Shown one piece after another: positions 45,640-56,758 of a DNA stretch of 64,000 bases. Under the pieces are notes generated by a model. The model was not told the origin of the DNA and searched no databases. It saw only the letters and a list, made by a program, of their open reading frames with translations. This DNA is from an uncultured bacterium (GTDB taxonomy: Bacteria > Cyanobacteriota > Vampirovibrionia > Gastranaerophilales > Gastranaerophilaceae): the NCBI GenBank assembly GCA_902776035.1, contig CACYOO010000007.1, forward strand, positions 1 to 64,000, in the 5' to 3' direction. Positions within the stretch are counted from its first letter, which is position 1, and each line of letters begins with the position of its first letter. The position numbers and the translations under genes are program-made.

Positions 45640-45924
45640 ATGAAACAAAATATTTTAACAGTACACATTGAAATATCTCCTAATGCATCAAAAAATGAGA
45701 TTGTACCTTTCAATGATTCCGTTAAAATAAAAATCACGGCACAACCTATTGAAAATAAAGCAAATAAAGCTCTTATAGAATTTTTATCTAAATATTTTTC
45801 TGTTCCTAAATCGAAAATAAAAATTACAAAAGGACTTACTTCAAAAAATAAAACCATTGAATTTGATAATATAACAGATGATAAAAAAAATGAAATATTA
45901 TCGGCTTTAAAGATTTCTGTTTAG
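45640..45924 (+). CDS. DUF167 (YggU) family protein
   Basis: The 94-aa protein matches DUF167: ISPNASKNEIVPF at the start, ITAQPIENKANKALIEFLSKYF in the middle and KITKGLTSKNKTIEF after it. It is a small conserved fold of unknown role. AGAGG precedes the ATG. It is divergent from rel. Confidence 0.88.
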   Translation: MKQNILTVHIEISPNASKNEIVPFNDSVKIKITAQPIENKANKALIEFLSKYFSVPKSKIKITKGLTSKNKTIEFDNITDDKKNEILSALKISV

Positions 45925-45980
45925 AGTGTGTTTTTACTAAAATGATAAAACACTATCATTCATACTCTGGAAAAACTCAA

Positions 45981-46232
45981 TTAACCTGCCTGTAGTTCTT
46001 CATCATCATAAAATGGTTTTTTAATATTTTTTAAGCACGTTGCATCAGCTACTGCTGTTGCATAAACAGTATATTCATTGTCGGGCGCAAAGTATTGACG
46101 CATCAAACGTTTATTTGTTATGCGCTCAGAACACGTATAGGAAGCTATTTTATCACTCAAAAAACCTGCAAAAATCCGTTGCTTAACCGAAAACTTGTAG
46201 TCCTTCAAGTTTTTTATTATATCCATATTCAC
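45981..46232 (-). CDS. hypothetical protein, 83 aa, atypical codon use
   Basis: I do not recognise this protein. It starts GTG-AAT-ATG, so either of two starts is possible; the ribosome site is weak (AAGAG). It uses CGC, CGG and CGT for arginine more than its neighbours, which use AGA. It may be recently acquired or a fragment of a larger gene. No membrane segment or motif is evident. Confidence 0.45.
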   Translation of the reverse strand: MNMDIIKNLKDYKFSVKQRIFAGFLSDKIASYTCSERITNKRLMRQYFAPDNEYTVYATAVADATCLKNIKKPFYDDEELQAG

Positions 46233-46307
46233 ATGATAACTCTTGTTTCAAACCTTTTAAAGCCATGAATAACAAGGTTTTTACAATTATTAACATGAAT
46301 TTTTTTG

Positions 46308-46658
46308 TTATGTATCTATTTTATTTAAATTATCATCATTATTAGTTGTATTATCATTTACAATAGTCAAAAATTTATCAAAACCTGTAATTTTAAATAC
46401 ATTTAAAACATCTTCATTTACATTTTTTAGTTTTAATTTGCAATCTCGTTCCTGCATTATTTTCTGGAGTTCTAATATAGCTCTTAGTCCAATACTTGTT
46501 ACATAGGTTATGTGAGAAAATTCAAGTATAAGTTCTTCGGTGTATGCTATTGCCCCCTTTATTTCTTCAAGGTAATCTTCTGTATTATATATATCTAATT
46601 TCCCTTTGGCTTCAACGTATGTTACTGAATTTCTAAGATGCGTAATTTTAGTAAACAA
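46308..46658 (-). CDS. STAS-domain anti-sigma factor antagonist
   Basis: The 116-aa SpoIIAA-like STAS protein carries the phosphorylatable serine in ITYVTSIGLRAIL (near residue 56) and the LKNVNEDVLNVFKITGFDKF C-terminal helix pair typical of the family. It starts with TTG and has GGAG seven bases before it. Such proteins bind an anti-sigma kinase; no partner kinase or phosphatase is encoded nearby, so it works in trans. The tail is Asn/Asp rich. Confidence 0.85.
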   Translation of the reverse strand: MFTKITHLRNSVTYVEAKGKLDIYNTEDYLEEIKGAIAYTEELILEFSHITYVTSIGLRAILELQKIMQERDCKLKLKNVNEDVLNVFKITGFDKFLTIVNDNTTNNDDNLNKIDT

Positions 46659-46800
46659 TTTATTTCTCCATAGTTTTTATTTATTTTACTATACAAATAA
46701 AAATATATAAAATGTTACGATATTAAATTTATATAAATATTTATAAAAAAACAAAAATTTATTATAAACTAATAAAAAGGGAAAGAATTGGAGATAGAAA

Positions 46801-47610
46801 ATGATACATAGTACAGCAGTAATAGATGAAACAGCTCAAATAGCAGAAGATGCAATAATCGGACCTAATGTTGTTATAGGCAAAAATACAACAATAGGAA
46901 GTGGGACAAGAATTATAGCAAATGCATATATAGAATATGCCAATATTGGAAAAAATTGTACAATAAGTCCTTTTGCAACAATCGGTACAGAACCTCAGGA
47001 TTTAGGATACAAAAATGAACCTACAAAAGTGGAAATAGGAGATAATGTAATCATAAAAGAAAATGTAACTGTTCACAGAGGAGCAGCTTGTGGAGATTTT
47101 ACGACACATATAGGTAATAAATGCCTACTTATGGCAGGAGTCCATGTTGCACACAACTGTGTACTTGAAGATGAAGTTATAATGGCAAATCTTGCAACTA
47201 TAGGCGGACATGTTCATGTTGGTTTTGGAGCATTTATTGGAGGAATGTCAGTTTTTCATCAAAATGTAAGAATAGGTGAAATGGCTATTATTAGTGGTTT
47301 TTCTGCATCAAGACAAGATATTTTACCGTTTTCAAAAGGCGATGGCAGACCTCCGATACCAAGCGGTTTGAATGTTGTGGCTATGAGAAGACGTGGTATT
47401 GACAAGGAGGTTCGTCTGCATACAAATGAAGCATTCAAACTTCTAATCTCTCCTGAATACAATACTACACAAGCGATAGAGAAAATCCAAAAAGAAATTC
47501 CGACAAATTCGCTTATTGAAAAAATGATTGAATTTATTCGTTCTTCAAAACGAGGTGTTCTTTTAAAATCACATAAAAAAGGGCATCATGATTTAACAAG
47601 TGAAGATTAG
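46801..47610 (+). CDS. lpxA: UDP-N-acetylglucosamine O-acyltransferase
   Basis: The 269-aa protein is a left-handed beta helix of hexapeptide repeats. The LpxA catalytic histidine lies in MAGVHVAHNCVL (near residue 118-123), with the NVTVHRGA and QDLGYKNEPT substrate loops and a helical C terminus. It adds the first acyl chain of lipid A, which shows that the cell has an outer membrane. GGAGA precedes the ATG. No lpxC, fabZ or lpxD gene is adjacent. Confidence 0.94.
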   Translation: MIHSTAVIDETAQIAEDAIIGPNVVIGKNTTIGSGTRIIANAYIEYANIGKNCTISPFATIGTEPQDLGYKNEPTKVEIGDNVIIKENVTVHRGAACGDFTTHIGNKCLLMAGVHVAHNCVLEDEVIMANLATIGGHVHVGFGAFIGGMSVFHQNVRIGEMAIISGFSASRQDILPFSKGDGRPPIPSGLNVVAMRRRGIDKEVRLHTNEAFKLLISPEYNTTQAIEKIQKEIPTNSLIEKMIEFIRSSKRGVLLKSHKKGHHDLTSED

Positions 47611-47695
47611 TATAAAATTTTTCATATATTAAATTTGACTTTATATTTTTTATCATTAATAAAAAAATGTAAGAGAGAATAAAGGAGAGTTTAAT

Positions 47696-48049
47696 ATGTC
47701 AATTAATGCAATTCACACAAAACCTATTTCTGTAAAAGTTCCGGAAAATATGCCTGAAAAAGTACAATCAAAAGATGTAACACAAAATGAACAAGTGCAA
47801 AAAAATTATGCACAGTTTACTGCAGATGATGTTTTTAAATATATGTCTGCAACGGCATTAACTCCTGTACAAAATACAAGTTATGTTAATACAGGTAAGT
47901 ATGTTGATAAAAATAGTGCGGATAGGATAGCAAACTCAGTAAGTGATTTTGAAGCAAAATATAAAAATATTTTAAATTCAATTATGACAGAATTTAAAGA
48001 TATACCTGCATCTGTTGCAGAACAAGTTGCATTAAAAATGATGTCATAA
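47696..48049 (+). CDS. hypothetical lineage-type protein, 117 aa
   Basis: I do not recognise the family. The protein has an extended, Lys/Gln-rich first half and a helical C terminus (ANSVSDFEAKYKNILNSI). A very good AAAGGAGAG ribosome site and its own terminator suggest a well-expressed monocistronic gene. Its N terminus, MSINAIHTKPIS, resembles the first residues of the calpain-like protein (MEIKSITPSLIS). Confidence 0.65.
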   Translation: MSINAIHTKPISVKVPENMPEKVQSKDVTQNEQVQKNYAQFTADDVFKYMSATALTPVQNTSYVNTGKYVDKNSADRIANSVSDFEAKYKNILNSIMTEFKDIPASVAEQVALKMMS

Positions 48050-48093
48050 TATAAAATAAACCTAAAACACAAGAATTGCATTATGTAGATATG

Positions 48094-48120
48094 CCCGATT
48101 GATAAAATCGGGTTTTTCTT
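48094..48120 (+). terminator. rho-independent terminator
   Basis: CCCGATT (48094-48100) pairs with AATCGGG (48106-48112) around GATAA, followed by TTTTTCTTTTT. It ends the 117-aa gene and separates it from tsaD. Confidence 0.88.
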
Positions 48121-48166
48121 TTTATTTTTGCTTTTAAAATTAAATATACGATTTTAATATTTGTAC

Positions 48167-48172
48167 TATAAT
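48167..48172 (+). promoter_or_regulatory. -10 box of tsaD, leaderless
   Basis: TATAAT lies seven bases before the tsaD ATG, and there is no Shine-Dalgarno site. No good -35 is visible. Transcription would start at or one base before the A of ATG. Confidence 0.5.
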
Positions 48173-48179
48173 ATTTATT

Positions 48180-49196
48180 ATGAATATAGAAACAAATAAT
48201 AAAAATATTATTATGGCAATAGAATCAAGTTGTGATGAAACAGCTTGTGCAATTGTAAAAAATGGTAGGGAAGTATTATCTAATGTTGTTGCCTCTCAGA
48301 TTAAAACACATGCAAAATATGGAGGAGTTATACCGGAAATTGCTGCAAGAGAGCATTTAGAAGCTATAAATATGGTTATAGAAGAAGCTTTTGAACAAGC
48401 AGATATTAAGCCGGAACAAATAGATGCTTTTGCCGGAACAGCAGGTCCCGGACTTGTAGGGTGTCTTTTAGTAGGGCTTAATGCTGCAAAAGCGTTATCT
48501 TTAGTTTATTCAAAACCATTTATTGCGGTTAATCATTTATACGGTCATATAAGTGCAAACTTTTTAGACAGTGATATTGAACCACCGTTTATTGCATTGT
48601 TGGTAAGCGGAGGACATACTCAAATAGTCAATGTAAAATCTTTTTCAGATATAGAAATTATGGGAGAAACAATAGATGATGCCTGCGGAGAAGCTTATGA
48701 TAAAGTAGCCCGTCTTATGGGCTTGCCTTATCCGGGTGGAGCTACGCTTGATAAATTGGCTCAAAAAGGTAATCCGTGTGCATTTAAGTTTACGGAAGCA
48801 AAAGTTGACGGCTATAATTTTAGTTTTAGCGGACTCAAAACAGCAGTTTTACGAGTTGTTAAATCTTTTGATGAAAAAGACCTGCCTGTAAACGATATTT
48901 GTGCATCATTTCAGGAGAATGTAAGTTCTACATTAATAAAAAAAGTTCGAAAAGCTCTTGAAGAAACAAAATATACTCAGGCGGTTATAGCAGGAGGAGT
49001 AGCTGCAAATAGTGAAATACGAAAAAAAATGTTTGCATTGTCTGATATAGGTATAAAAGTTCATGCTCCAGAGATGAAATATTGTACGGATAACGCTTCA
49101 ATGATTGCATCTTGTGCGTATTTTTTCAAAAATAATTCTACGGATATTGATACAGAAGTTTTTTCGAGGGTAAAATATAATGAAAAAATTTCTTAA
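48180..49196 (+). CDS. tsaD: tRNA N6-adenosine threonylcarbamoyltransferase
   Basis: The 338-aa ASKHA-fold protein has IESSCDETACAIV, the metal-binding histidines in NHLYGHISANF (HxxxH), LLVSGGHTQI and GGVAANSEIRK. It transfers threonylcarbamoyl to A37 of ANN-decoding tRNAs. The N-terminal 10 residues are an extra Asn-rich stretch; MAIESSCDE at codon 12 is an alternative start. Its end overlaps the next gene by 17 bases. Confidence 0.95.
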   Translation: MNIETNNKNIIMAIESSCDETACAIVKNGREVLSNVVASQIKTHAKYGGVIPEIAAREHLEAINMVIEEAFEQADIKPEQIDAFAGTAGPGLVGCLLVGLNAAKALSLVYSKPFIAVNHLYGHISANFLDSDIEPPFIALLVSGGHTQIVNVKSFSDIEIMGETIDDACGEAYDKVARLMGLPYPGGATLDKLAQKGNPCAFKFTEAKVDGYNFSFSGLKTAVLRVVKSFDEKDLPVNDICASFQENVSSTLIKKVRKALEETKYTQAVIAGGVAANSEIRKKMFALSDIGIKVHAPEMKYCTDNASMIASCAYFFKNNSTDIDTEVFSRVKYNEKIS

Positions 49197-52100
49197 AATA
49201 ACGTCTATATCAGTTTTTTCGATTTTATTTTTTAGTTATTTAGCGTTTATATTTATATTACCTGCCGTTGTTAAGCATAAGGATTTTAAATATGAATTTA
49301 AAAATCCAAATAATTCAAAACAGGGACTTGTATTTGATATAAAGGATTTGAAAGTTTCTACAAAATGGAATTTATCGGCAGGTTTGAATGCTAAAAAAAT
49401 AAATGCATATTATATAAGCGGGGAAAAATTTTTACAAGCTGAAAATCTCGATATAACATTATTTTTACCGGATGTATTAATAAAAAAAATAACATTTAAT
49501 AATATATCAGCAGATAAAATAATTGCTCGATTAGGAGTAGAAAAAAACGGTAAATTTGAGATAGAACAATTTATACCGGCAAATACAGATGAAAATGTAT
49601 CTGAAAGCGGTATGCCTTATGGTTTAGAATTTTCTGACAAGATGCCTGTTATAGATATTCAAAATTATTCTATACATTTTATTGATAATTTAACAAAAGA
49701 TGATTATTCGATAAAAGGTAAAGATTTTAAATTATCTGATTTTGTATTGAATAAAAAATTCAGAGTTCGAACGAATGGTGATTTTAGTTTAAAAGATAGA
49801 AAACAATTAACTTACAACATTGATATTTTATCAAAAGGATTTCCTGAAATTGGAAAAGTTGAAGGAAATACAGAATCAAATACATTTGATATAATATCAG
49901 TATTTAAAAATATCTATAAATATAATGTAAGGGCAAATGTTTTAGCAAAAGTAAAACTTGAAAATGCCGATAACGGTTTAAAAACATTGGGTGATATAAG
50001 TTTATCGAATGTAACCGCTGTATTTGGCAACAAAAAGCTACCTGAAAGTTCGTTGAATTTAAAATTAAAGGGAGATAGTGCGGATATAATTTCTGAATTG
50101 TATACAAGTTCCGAAGAAAAAGCAGATATAAACGGGGCTTTTTCTTATGGAAAAAATAAAAACATAGATTTGCATGTAAAAACGAATAAAATAGAACTGA
50201 AAAATTTGTTTTCGCTTGTAAATGCGGTGCTTCCTGCAATCGGTTTTAATAATATAGATGGTATATCTGCAAATGGTGTGTTAAAAGCCGATTTTAACGT
50301 TAAGAGTGACTTTAAAACCATAAATTCGGATGGATATTTAAATGTAAGCAATGCAAATATATCTTATACTCCTTACAAAGTTAATTTAAAAAATATACAA
50401 GCTGATGTTGATTTTTCTTCAAATCAAATAAGAATAAAACAAGCCAAAGCAAATTATAATGGTGCACCTTTATCTGTTAACGGTGCAATTGATACTAATG
50501 CATTTGCAAATATTAATGTTGTTGTTGACAAAATGCCTATATCCGGATTATTACTTGCATTAGGACAACTTCAGGTTTTGAATGAGAATAAAATTAAATC
50601 AGGTATGGTATCTGTAAATGGTAAAATTAAGGGGAATTTGGATACGGTTGTACCTCAAGTTAATGTTGATATTGATAACGTAAATTTATATAACAAACAA
50701 AATAAAGCATCTGTTATTTTAAATCGTTTAAAACTTGATGTTATGGCATCAAAAGATTTAAAATTTAATGGTAAGGGAAATGTAAACGGATTGAAACTTG
50801 TATTGTCAGGATTACCGACATTTTCTATTCCAAATTCAACAATAAGCTTTAATGAAAAAGATATAAATTTGGATAGTGTTTATGTAATGCTTAATAATTC
50901 AAAGATAGATGTTACAGGTAAAGTTACGGACTATTCAAATAAGAAATTGAATACAAATATTATTGCAAGAGGACTTTTGGGGGCCTCTGACATAAGGAGT
51001 TCGCTTCCTTTAGATATAAGAAATACAATTAATGCTAAAGGAAAACTTCCTGTTATTGCAAAAATAAGCGGTAATGCTAAGCAGCAAAATGTTAATGCTC
51101 AAATCCTTGCAAACAATAATAATTATTTGTCTGTATTTGAAATTAACTCTCTTTTAGGTAAGACATCTCTTATTAATGCAGATTTAAAGCTTGAAAATAA
51201 TACATTAAAGCTAAATGATATAAGTATAAACATATTAAATAACAATAAGGGTATAACAAATGATTTTTCGAATAATCTTTCAGGTTCTTCTAAAATATTA
51301 TCTGCAAAAGGTTTAATAGAAAACTTAATGGCTAAAGAACCAAATATATCAAATTTAAATTTATCAATACCAAATCAATTGACTACTTCAATTCCGGGTT
51401 TTAAAAATTCTGCTCTGCAAATAAAAGGTGATATAAATGTTACAGGAAAAGTTAATAATCCTTTAATTACAGGTATGATGAATATACCTTATGTATCTGT
51501 GCCTGCATATAATACGATTGGTAAAAATATAACAGTTAATATGACAAAAAATTTGATAGATATATATATTACACAATTTAATGTATCAGATTCGAAAATG
51601 AATAATTTGGTAATTACATTAAATAGTAATCTTAAAAATGGTATATATATTAAAAACATGGAATTTAATGCATCAAATATAAATTTTGACAGTTTGTCTA
51701 AAATGATAATGAGTTTACCTCAAAATGCCAATGCTCCGGGAACAAATATGATAGTTACAATTGCAAATGGTAAAGGGAAAATCGAAAGAATTACTTCAGG
51801 AACAATGGTTGCAACTAATGTAACATCTGATTTTAATTTAAAAGATAATTTATTTACAATGACTAATATTCAGGCAATGGCATATAACGGACAGTTGGCA
51901 GGTAATATATCTTATAATATGTTATATTCAACTACAAAAATAAATATGCAAGGTCGAGGTTTAAACGCATTAATGGCATCTTATGCATTTACTCATATAA
52001 AAAATTTAATGTCAGGCACTTTAGATTTTGATACTTCAAATCTTTCAACAAGAGGATTAACAGAAGAACAAATTATGCAAAGCTTAAAGGGACAGGTCAA

Positions 52101-52902
52101 ATTCATTGTTTCTGACGGTCAAATGGGGCCTTTGGGTAAACTTGAAAATTTACTTTATGCACAAAATATTATATCAAATAATTTGTTAAAAGCCACGTTG
52201 GGGGCTGTAGTGGGGGCTGTTAAAGTTCAAAAAACAGGTAATTTTAAATATATTAAAGGAACTGTATCACTTTCAAACGGCTGGGCAGCATTGGAAAGAA
52301 TTCAAACATCCGGTTCTGCAATGAGTATGTATATTAAAGGAAAGGTTAATATTTTAAATAACTTTGCTGATTTAATAATACTTGGAAGGTTGTCAAATGA
52401 AGTTGTAGAAGTGCTTGGACCTATTGGTAAATTTTCTGTTAACGGACTGATTGCATCAATTCCAAAAATAGGTAAAGTAACTTCATCATTAATTGATAAT
52501 ATTACAACTAATCCAAGCGGTGAAAATTTGAATATGCTTCCTGATTTATCCCCTGTACAGGATAATACAAAAGAATTTAAGGCATCTATTTATGGTTCGA
52601 TTGAATCTGTAGATTCAGTAAAATATTTCAAATGGCTGTCATCTCCTAAAGCAAATACAGAAACAGTTCCTGTAATATCGGATGAAACAAAACAAAAAAC
52701 TCAACAACTTTTAAATGATGTGAAAAATAAAACTCAACAAACTGTAAATAAAATTATTAATAAACCGGTAACACAATCTCAAACGACTGTTCCGACAACG
52801 AATACTAATAATGCTGATACAATAAATACAAATACTTCAACACAAACATCAATACCGGGATTGGCAGATTTTATAAATAAACTCCCTGATTTAAAAAAGT
52901 AA
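49180..52902 (+). CDS. AsmA-like giant outer-membrane biogenesis/lipid transport protein
   Basis: The 1240-aa protein has an N-terminal signal anchor (residues 5-30, FLKITSISVFSILFFSYLAF). A very long series of beta-rich repeats follows, each with LKADF, INVTGKV or GNISY-type strands, and then an AsmA_2-like C-terminal region (GPIGKFSVNGLIASIPKIG). The last 80 residues are a Gln/Thr/Asn-rich linker ending in a hydrophobic IPGLADFINKLPDL. AsmA/TamB/YhdP-type proteins span the periplasm and carry phospholipids to the outer membrane. It is coupled to tsaD by overlap. The exact subfamily is uncertain. Confidence 0.78.
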   Translation: MKKFLKITSISVFSILFFSYLAFIFILPAVVKHKDFKYEFKNPNNSKQGLVFDIKDLKVSTKWNLSAGLNAKKINAYYISGEKFLQAENLDITLFLPDVLIKKITFNNISADKIIARLGVEKNGKFEIEQFIPANTDENVSESGMPYGLEFSDKMPVIDIQNYSIHFIDNLTKDDYSIKGKDFKLSDFVLNKKFRVRTNGDFSLKDRKQLTYNIDILSKGFPEIGKVEGNTESNTFDIISVFKNIYKYNVRANVLAKVKLENADNGLKTLGDISLSNVTAVFGNKKLPESSLNLKLKGDSADIISELYTSSEEKADINGAFSYGKNKNIDLHVKTNKIELKNLFSLVNAVLPAIGFNNIDGISANGVLKADFNVKSDFKTINSDGYLNVSNANISYTPYKVNLKNIQADVDFSSNQIRIKQAKANYNGAPLSVNGAIDTNAFANINVVVDKMPISGLLLALGQLQVLNENKIKSGMVSVNGKIKGNLDTVVPQVNVDIDNVNLYNKQNKASVILNRLKLDVMASKDLKFNGKGNVNGLKLVLSGLPTFSIPNSTISFNEKDINLDSVYVMLNNSKIDVTGKVTDYSNKKLNTNIIARGLLGASDIRSSLPLDIRNTINAKGKLPVIAKISGNAKQQNVNAQILANNNNYLSVFEINSLLGKTSLINADLKLENNTLKLNDISINILNNNKGITNDFSNNLSGSSKILSAKGLIENLMAKEPNISNLNLSIPNQLTTSIPGFKNSALQIKGDINVTGKVNNPLITGMMNIPYVSVPAYNTIGKNITVNMTKNLIDIYITQFNVSDSKMNNLVITLNSNLKNGIYIKNMEFNASNINFDSLSKMIMSLPQNANAPGTNMIVTIANGKGKIERITSGTMVATNVTSDFNLKDNLFTMTNIQAMAYNGQLAGNISYNMLYSTTKINMQGRGLNALMASYAFTHIKNLMSGTLDFDTSNLSTRGLTEEQIMQSLKGQVKFIVSDGQMGPLGKLENLLYAQNIISNNLLKATLGAVVGAVKVQKTGNFKYIKGTVSLSNGWAALERIQTSGSAMSMYIKGKVNILNNFADLIILGRLSNEVVEVLGPIGKFSVNGLIASIPKIGKVTSSLIDNITTNPSGENLNMLPDLSPVQDNTKEFKASIYGSIESVDSVKYFKWLSSPKANTETVPVISDETKQKTQQLLNDVKNKTQQTVNKIINKPVTQSQTTVPTTNTNNADTINTNTSTQTSIPGLADFINKLPDLKK

Positions 52903-52953
52903 TTGAAAACTTCAGTTTATGAGGTAAAATAAATTTAAGAAATGAGGTTTTAT

Positions 52954-53706
52954 ATGAAAATTAAAAAATCAGCATTTACTTTGGCTGAAGTTATTATGGT
53001 ACTTGGTATTATAGGTGTTGTTTCTGCAATTACAATTCCAAATCTTTCAAAATCGGTCGATAAAGATAAATATGTTTCATTATTAAAAGGTGTTACATCA
53101 GATATTACTATAGCTTATAAATCCGCTAAAGAAAAATATAATGGTGAAATATCCGATTGGATGGCAAATGATTCAACAACAGCAAACAAATCTAAACGAG
53201 CTGCAACAAGAATAATGGATTATTTGAATGTCGAAAAAGATTGTGAAACATCTACAGGTTGTTTTAAAAATACAAAGGTAATAAGGTATACAGTAAACGG
53301 AACTACACTTTCAACAAAAGAAGATTTTAGTACAAAAACAATAGATGCTGATACAGATAAATATAAATTTATTTTAAATGGTGGAACGGCAGTTGCATTT
53401 GATTGTAATACATCTTATTTATCAAGTGATAATACAAGTAATTATTGTTATGTCATAATGGACTTGGATGGAAAAGATAAGGGCTTTAATACACTTGGTG
53501 TTGATATTTTTGTTATGAAATTGGAAAATACAGGGCTTTCTGATACAACTGCAGAAAAACCTTTTACAAGATTACAGACCTGTTTTAATGCAGAAAAAAA
53601 TACTATGAAACCTGAATATTGTACGGATTGGGTTTTAACAACAGGAAATATGGATTATTTAGATTGTTATGAAAATTTAAGTGATACTCAAAAAACTTGT
53701 AACTAG
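52954..53706 (+). CDS. type IV pilin-like protein (pseudopilin)
   Basis: I place the start at ATG 52954, six bases after GAGG; the upstream ATG at 52942 overlaps that ribosome site. The 250-aa product has the prepilin motif KKSAFTLAEVIMVLGIIGVV with Glu5 of the mature form. Ala replaces the usual Gly before the cleavage site. The C-terminal domain has many cysteines and ends in CYENLSDTQKTCN. It would be processed by a prepilin peptidase and exported by a type II or type IV pilus-type machine not in this window. It is a paralogue of the next gene. Confidence 0.85.
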   Translation: MKIKKSAFTLAEVIMVLGIIGVVSAITIPNLSKSVDKDKYVSLLKGVTSDITIAYKSAKEKYNGEISDWMANDSTTANKSKRAATRIMDYLNVEKDCETSTGCFKNTKVIRYTVNGTTLSTKEDFSTKTIDADTDKYKFILNGGTAVAFDCNTSYLSSDNTSNYCYVIMDLDGKDKGFNTLGVDIFVMKLENTGLSDTTAEKPFTRLQTCFNAEKNTMKPEYCTDWVLTTGNMDYLDCYENLSDTQKTCN

Positions 53707-53737
53707 AATTTAAGATATAAAGAAAGGGATAAATATT

Positions 53738-54571
53738 ATGTTAAAAAAATATACAGCATTTACGTTGGCTGAAATTTTAATAGTAATTGCAATTATTGGT
53801 GTAGTTTCTGCTTTAACCGTACCTAATTTAGCAAAAAATACCAATAATAAAGAAATTGTAGCCAGAGTAAAAAAAGCAGATTCAAATTTATCAGATGCTT
53901 ATGGACGTGCAAGAGCAAAATACGGTGCTAATTTAGATAATTGGTTTTTGTCTGACGGAACAAATGTAACAAATCGTAGTAAACGTGTTGGAAAAAGAAT
54001 GTTGGAATTTATGAATGTCGATAAAGATTGCGGTCAGACAACAGCAGGTTGTTTTAAAAATGCAGCGTACGCTGTTTTAGATGCAAGTACGCAATCAACA
54101 AATTTGGATAGTACGTCAAACAATTATTATAAAGCAATATTAGCCGATGGCTCATCTGTTGCTTTCTTTTGCCCTATAACATCAGCAACAAATATATCAA
54201 GCAGGAAAACAGCAGATGAACAAGCTGCACAACAAGCTCAACAACAGGGTAAACCGGCATCTACTGATGTTCTTGTAGGAAATACTTTTTGTATAGTAGA
54301 TGTTGACGTAGATGGTCCAAATAAAGGTTTTAATACTGCAGGTATTGATTTATTCCAATTTATTCTGGATGACAGGGTTACAACCGGCTATTACAAAGAT
54401 AATGTTTTATACAGTTACAATGGAGTATATAAAAATGCAATAACTAATTGTCAAAATTCAATCATGGGATGTGCTGCATGGATAGTTAATTATGACAATG
54501 CTGATTATTTAGAATGTGCAGATAAGCTTGATCCTACAAATACAACAGCTCCTGTAACATCATGCAATTAA
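53738..54571 (+). CDS. type IV pilin-like protein (pseudopilin), paralogue
   Basis: The 277-aa protein has the prepilin motif YTAFTLAEILIVIAIIGVV, again with Ala before the cleavage site and Glu5 present. The globular domain is similar to the previous gene (SKRVGKRMLEFMNVDKDCGQT against SKRAATRIMDYLNVEKDCET). It has an additional Gln/Ala-rich loop (about residues 164-176) and the same cysteine pattern. AAAGGGA precedes the ATG. The pair arose by tandem duplication. Confidence 0.86.
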   Translation: MLKKYTAFTLAEILIVIAIIGVVSALTVPNLAKNTNNKEIVARVKKADSNLSDAYGRARAKYGANLDNWFLSDGTNVTNRSKRVGKRMLEFMNVDKDCGQTTAGCFKNAAYAVLDASTQSTNLDSTSNNYYKAILADGSSVAFFCPITSATNISSRKTADEQAAQQAQQQGKPASTDVLVGNTFCIVDVDVDGPNKGFNTAGIDLFQFILDDRVTTGYYKDNVLYSYNGVYKNAITNCQNSIMGCAAWIVNYDNADYLECADKLDPTNTTAPVTSCN

Positions 54572-54670
54572 GATTTGATAAATAAAATATTAAAATTTCA
54601 TTAATAATACACATAAATTAAAAAGTTTGGTGTATAAATATATTATTGAAAGAAATAGGAGGTAAATATT

Positions 54671-54961
54671 ATGAAAATTAGACCGATAGGTGACAGAATT
54701 GTTATTAAGGTTATTGAAGATGGTGAAAAAACAGATGGCGGAATTTTTATTCCTGATAGTGCCAAAGAAAAACCACAAAAAGGAGAGGTTGTTGCTGTTG
54801 GAGAAGGTAAAACTTTAGATAGCGGTGAAAAAGAACCTGTTCAAGTTAAAGTAGGAGAAGTAGTTATTTACGAAAAATATTCAGGTAGAGATATTAAATT
54901 GAATGGTGAATTATTAAAGATATTATCAATGTCTGATGTAATGGGTGTTTTAGAAAATTAG
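54671..54961 (+). CDS. groES: co-chaperonin GroES
   Basis: The 96-aa protein matches GroES: IRPIGDRIVIKV start, the mobile loop EKTDGGIFIPDSAKEKPQKGEV and VIYEKYSGRDIKLNGE. It caps the GroEL ring. A strong AGGAGG site lies seven bases before the ATG. No CIRCE operator (TTAGCACTC-N9-GAGTGCTAA) is found upstream, so HrcA control is not indicated. Confidence 0.97.
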   Translation: MKIRPIGDRIVIKVIEDGEKTDGGIFIPDSAKEKPQKGEVVAVGEGKTLDSGEKEPVQVKVGEVVIYEKYSGRDIKLNGELLKILSMSDVMGVLEN

Positions 54962-54995
54962 TTTTAAATAAGTGTGTTATTACAAATAAGTATAA

Positions 54996-56654
<1,659 letters not shown>

Positions 56655-56695
56655 TTTATTAATTTTAATAAGCTATAAAATACAAAATTCAAAAT

Positions 56696-56730
56696 AAAAA
56701 CCTATTGATAAATTGTCAATAGGTTTTTAT
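56696..56730. terminator. bidirectional terminator between groEL and aroF
   Basis: CCTATTGA (56701-56708) pairs with TCAATAGG (56716-56723) around TAAATTG. It is flanked by AAAAA on the left and TTTTT on the right, so it can stop transcription from both sides. Confidence 0.88.
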
Positions 56731-56758
56731 TTATGATAAAAATTTATTGAATAAAATT

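Noticed and set aside
54572-54670. CIRCE operator before groES
   Set aside because: No TTAGCACTC inverted repeat is present in the 99-base gap.
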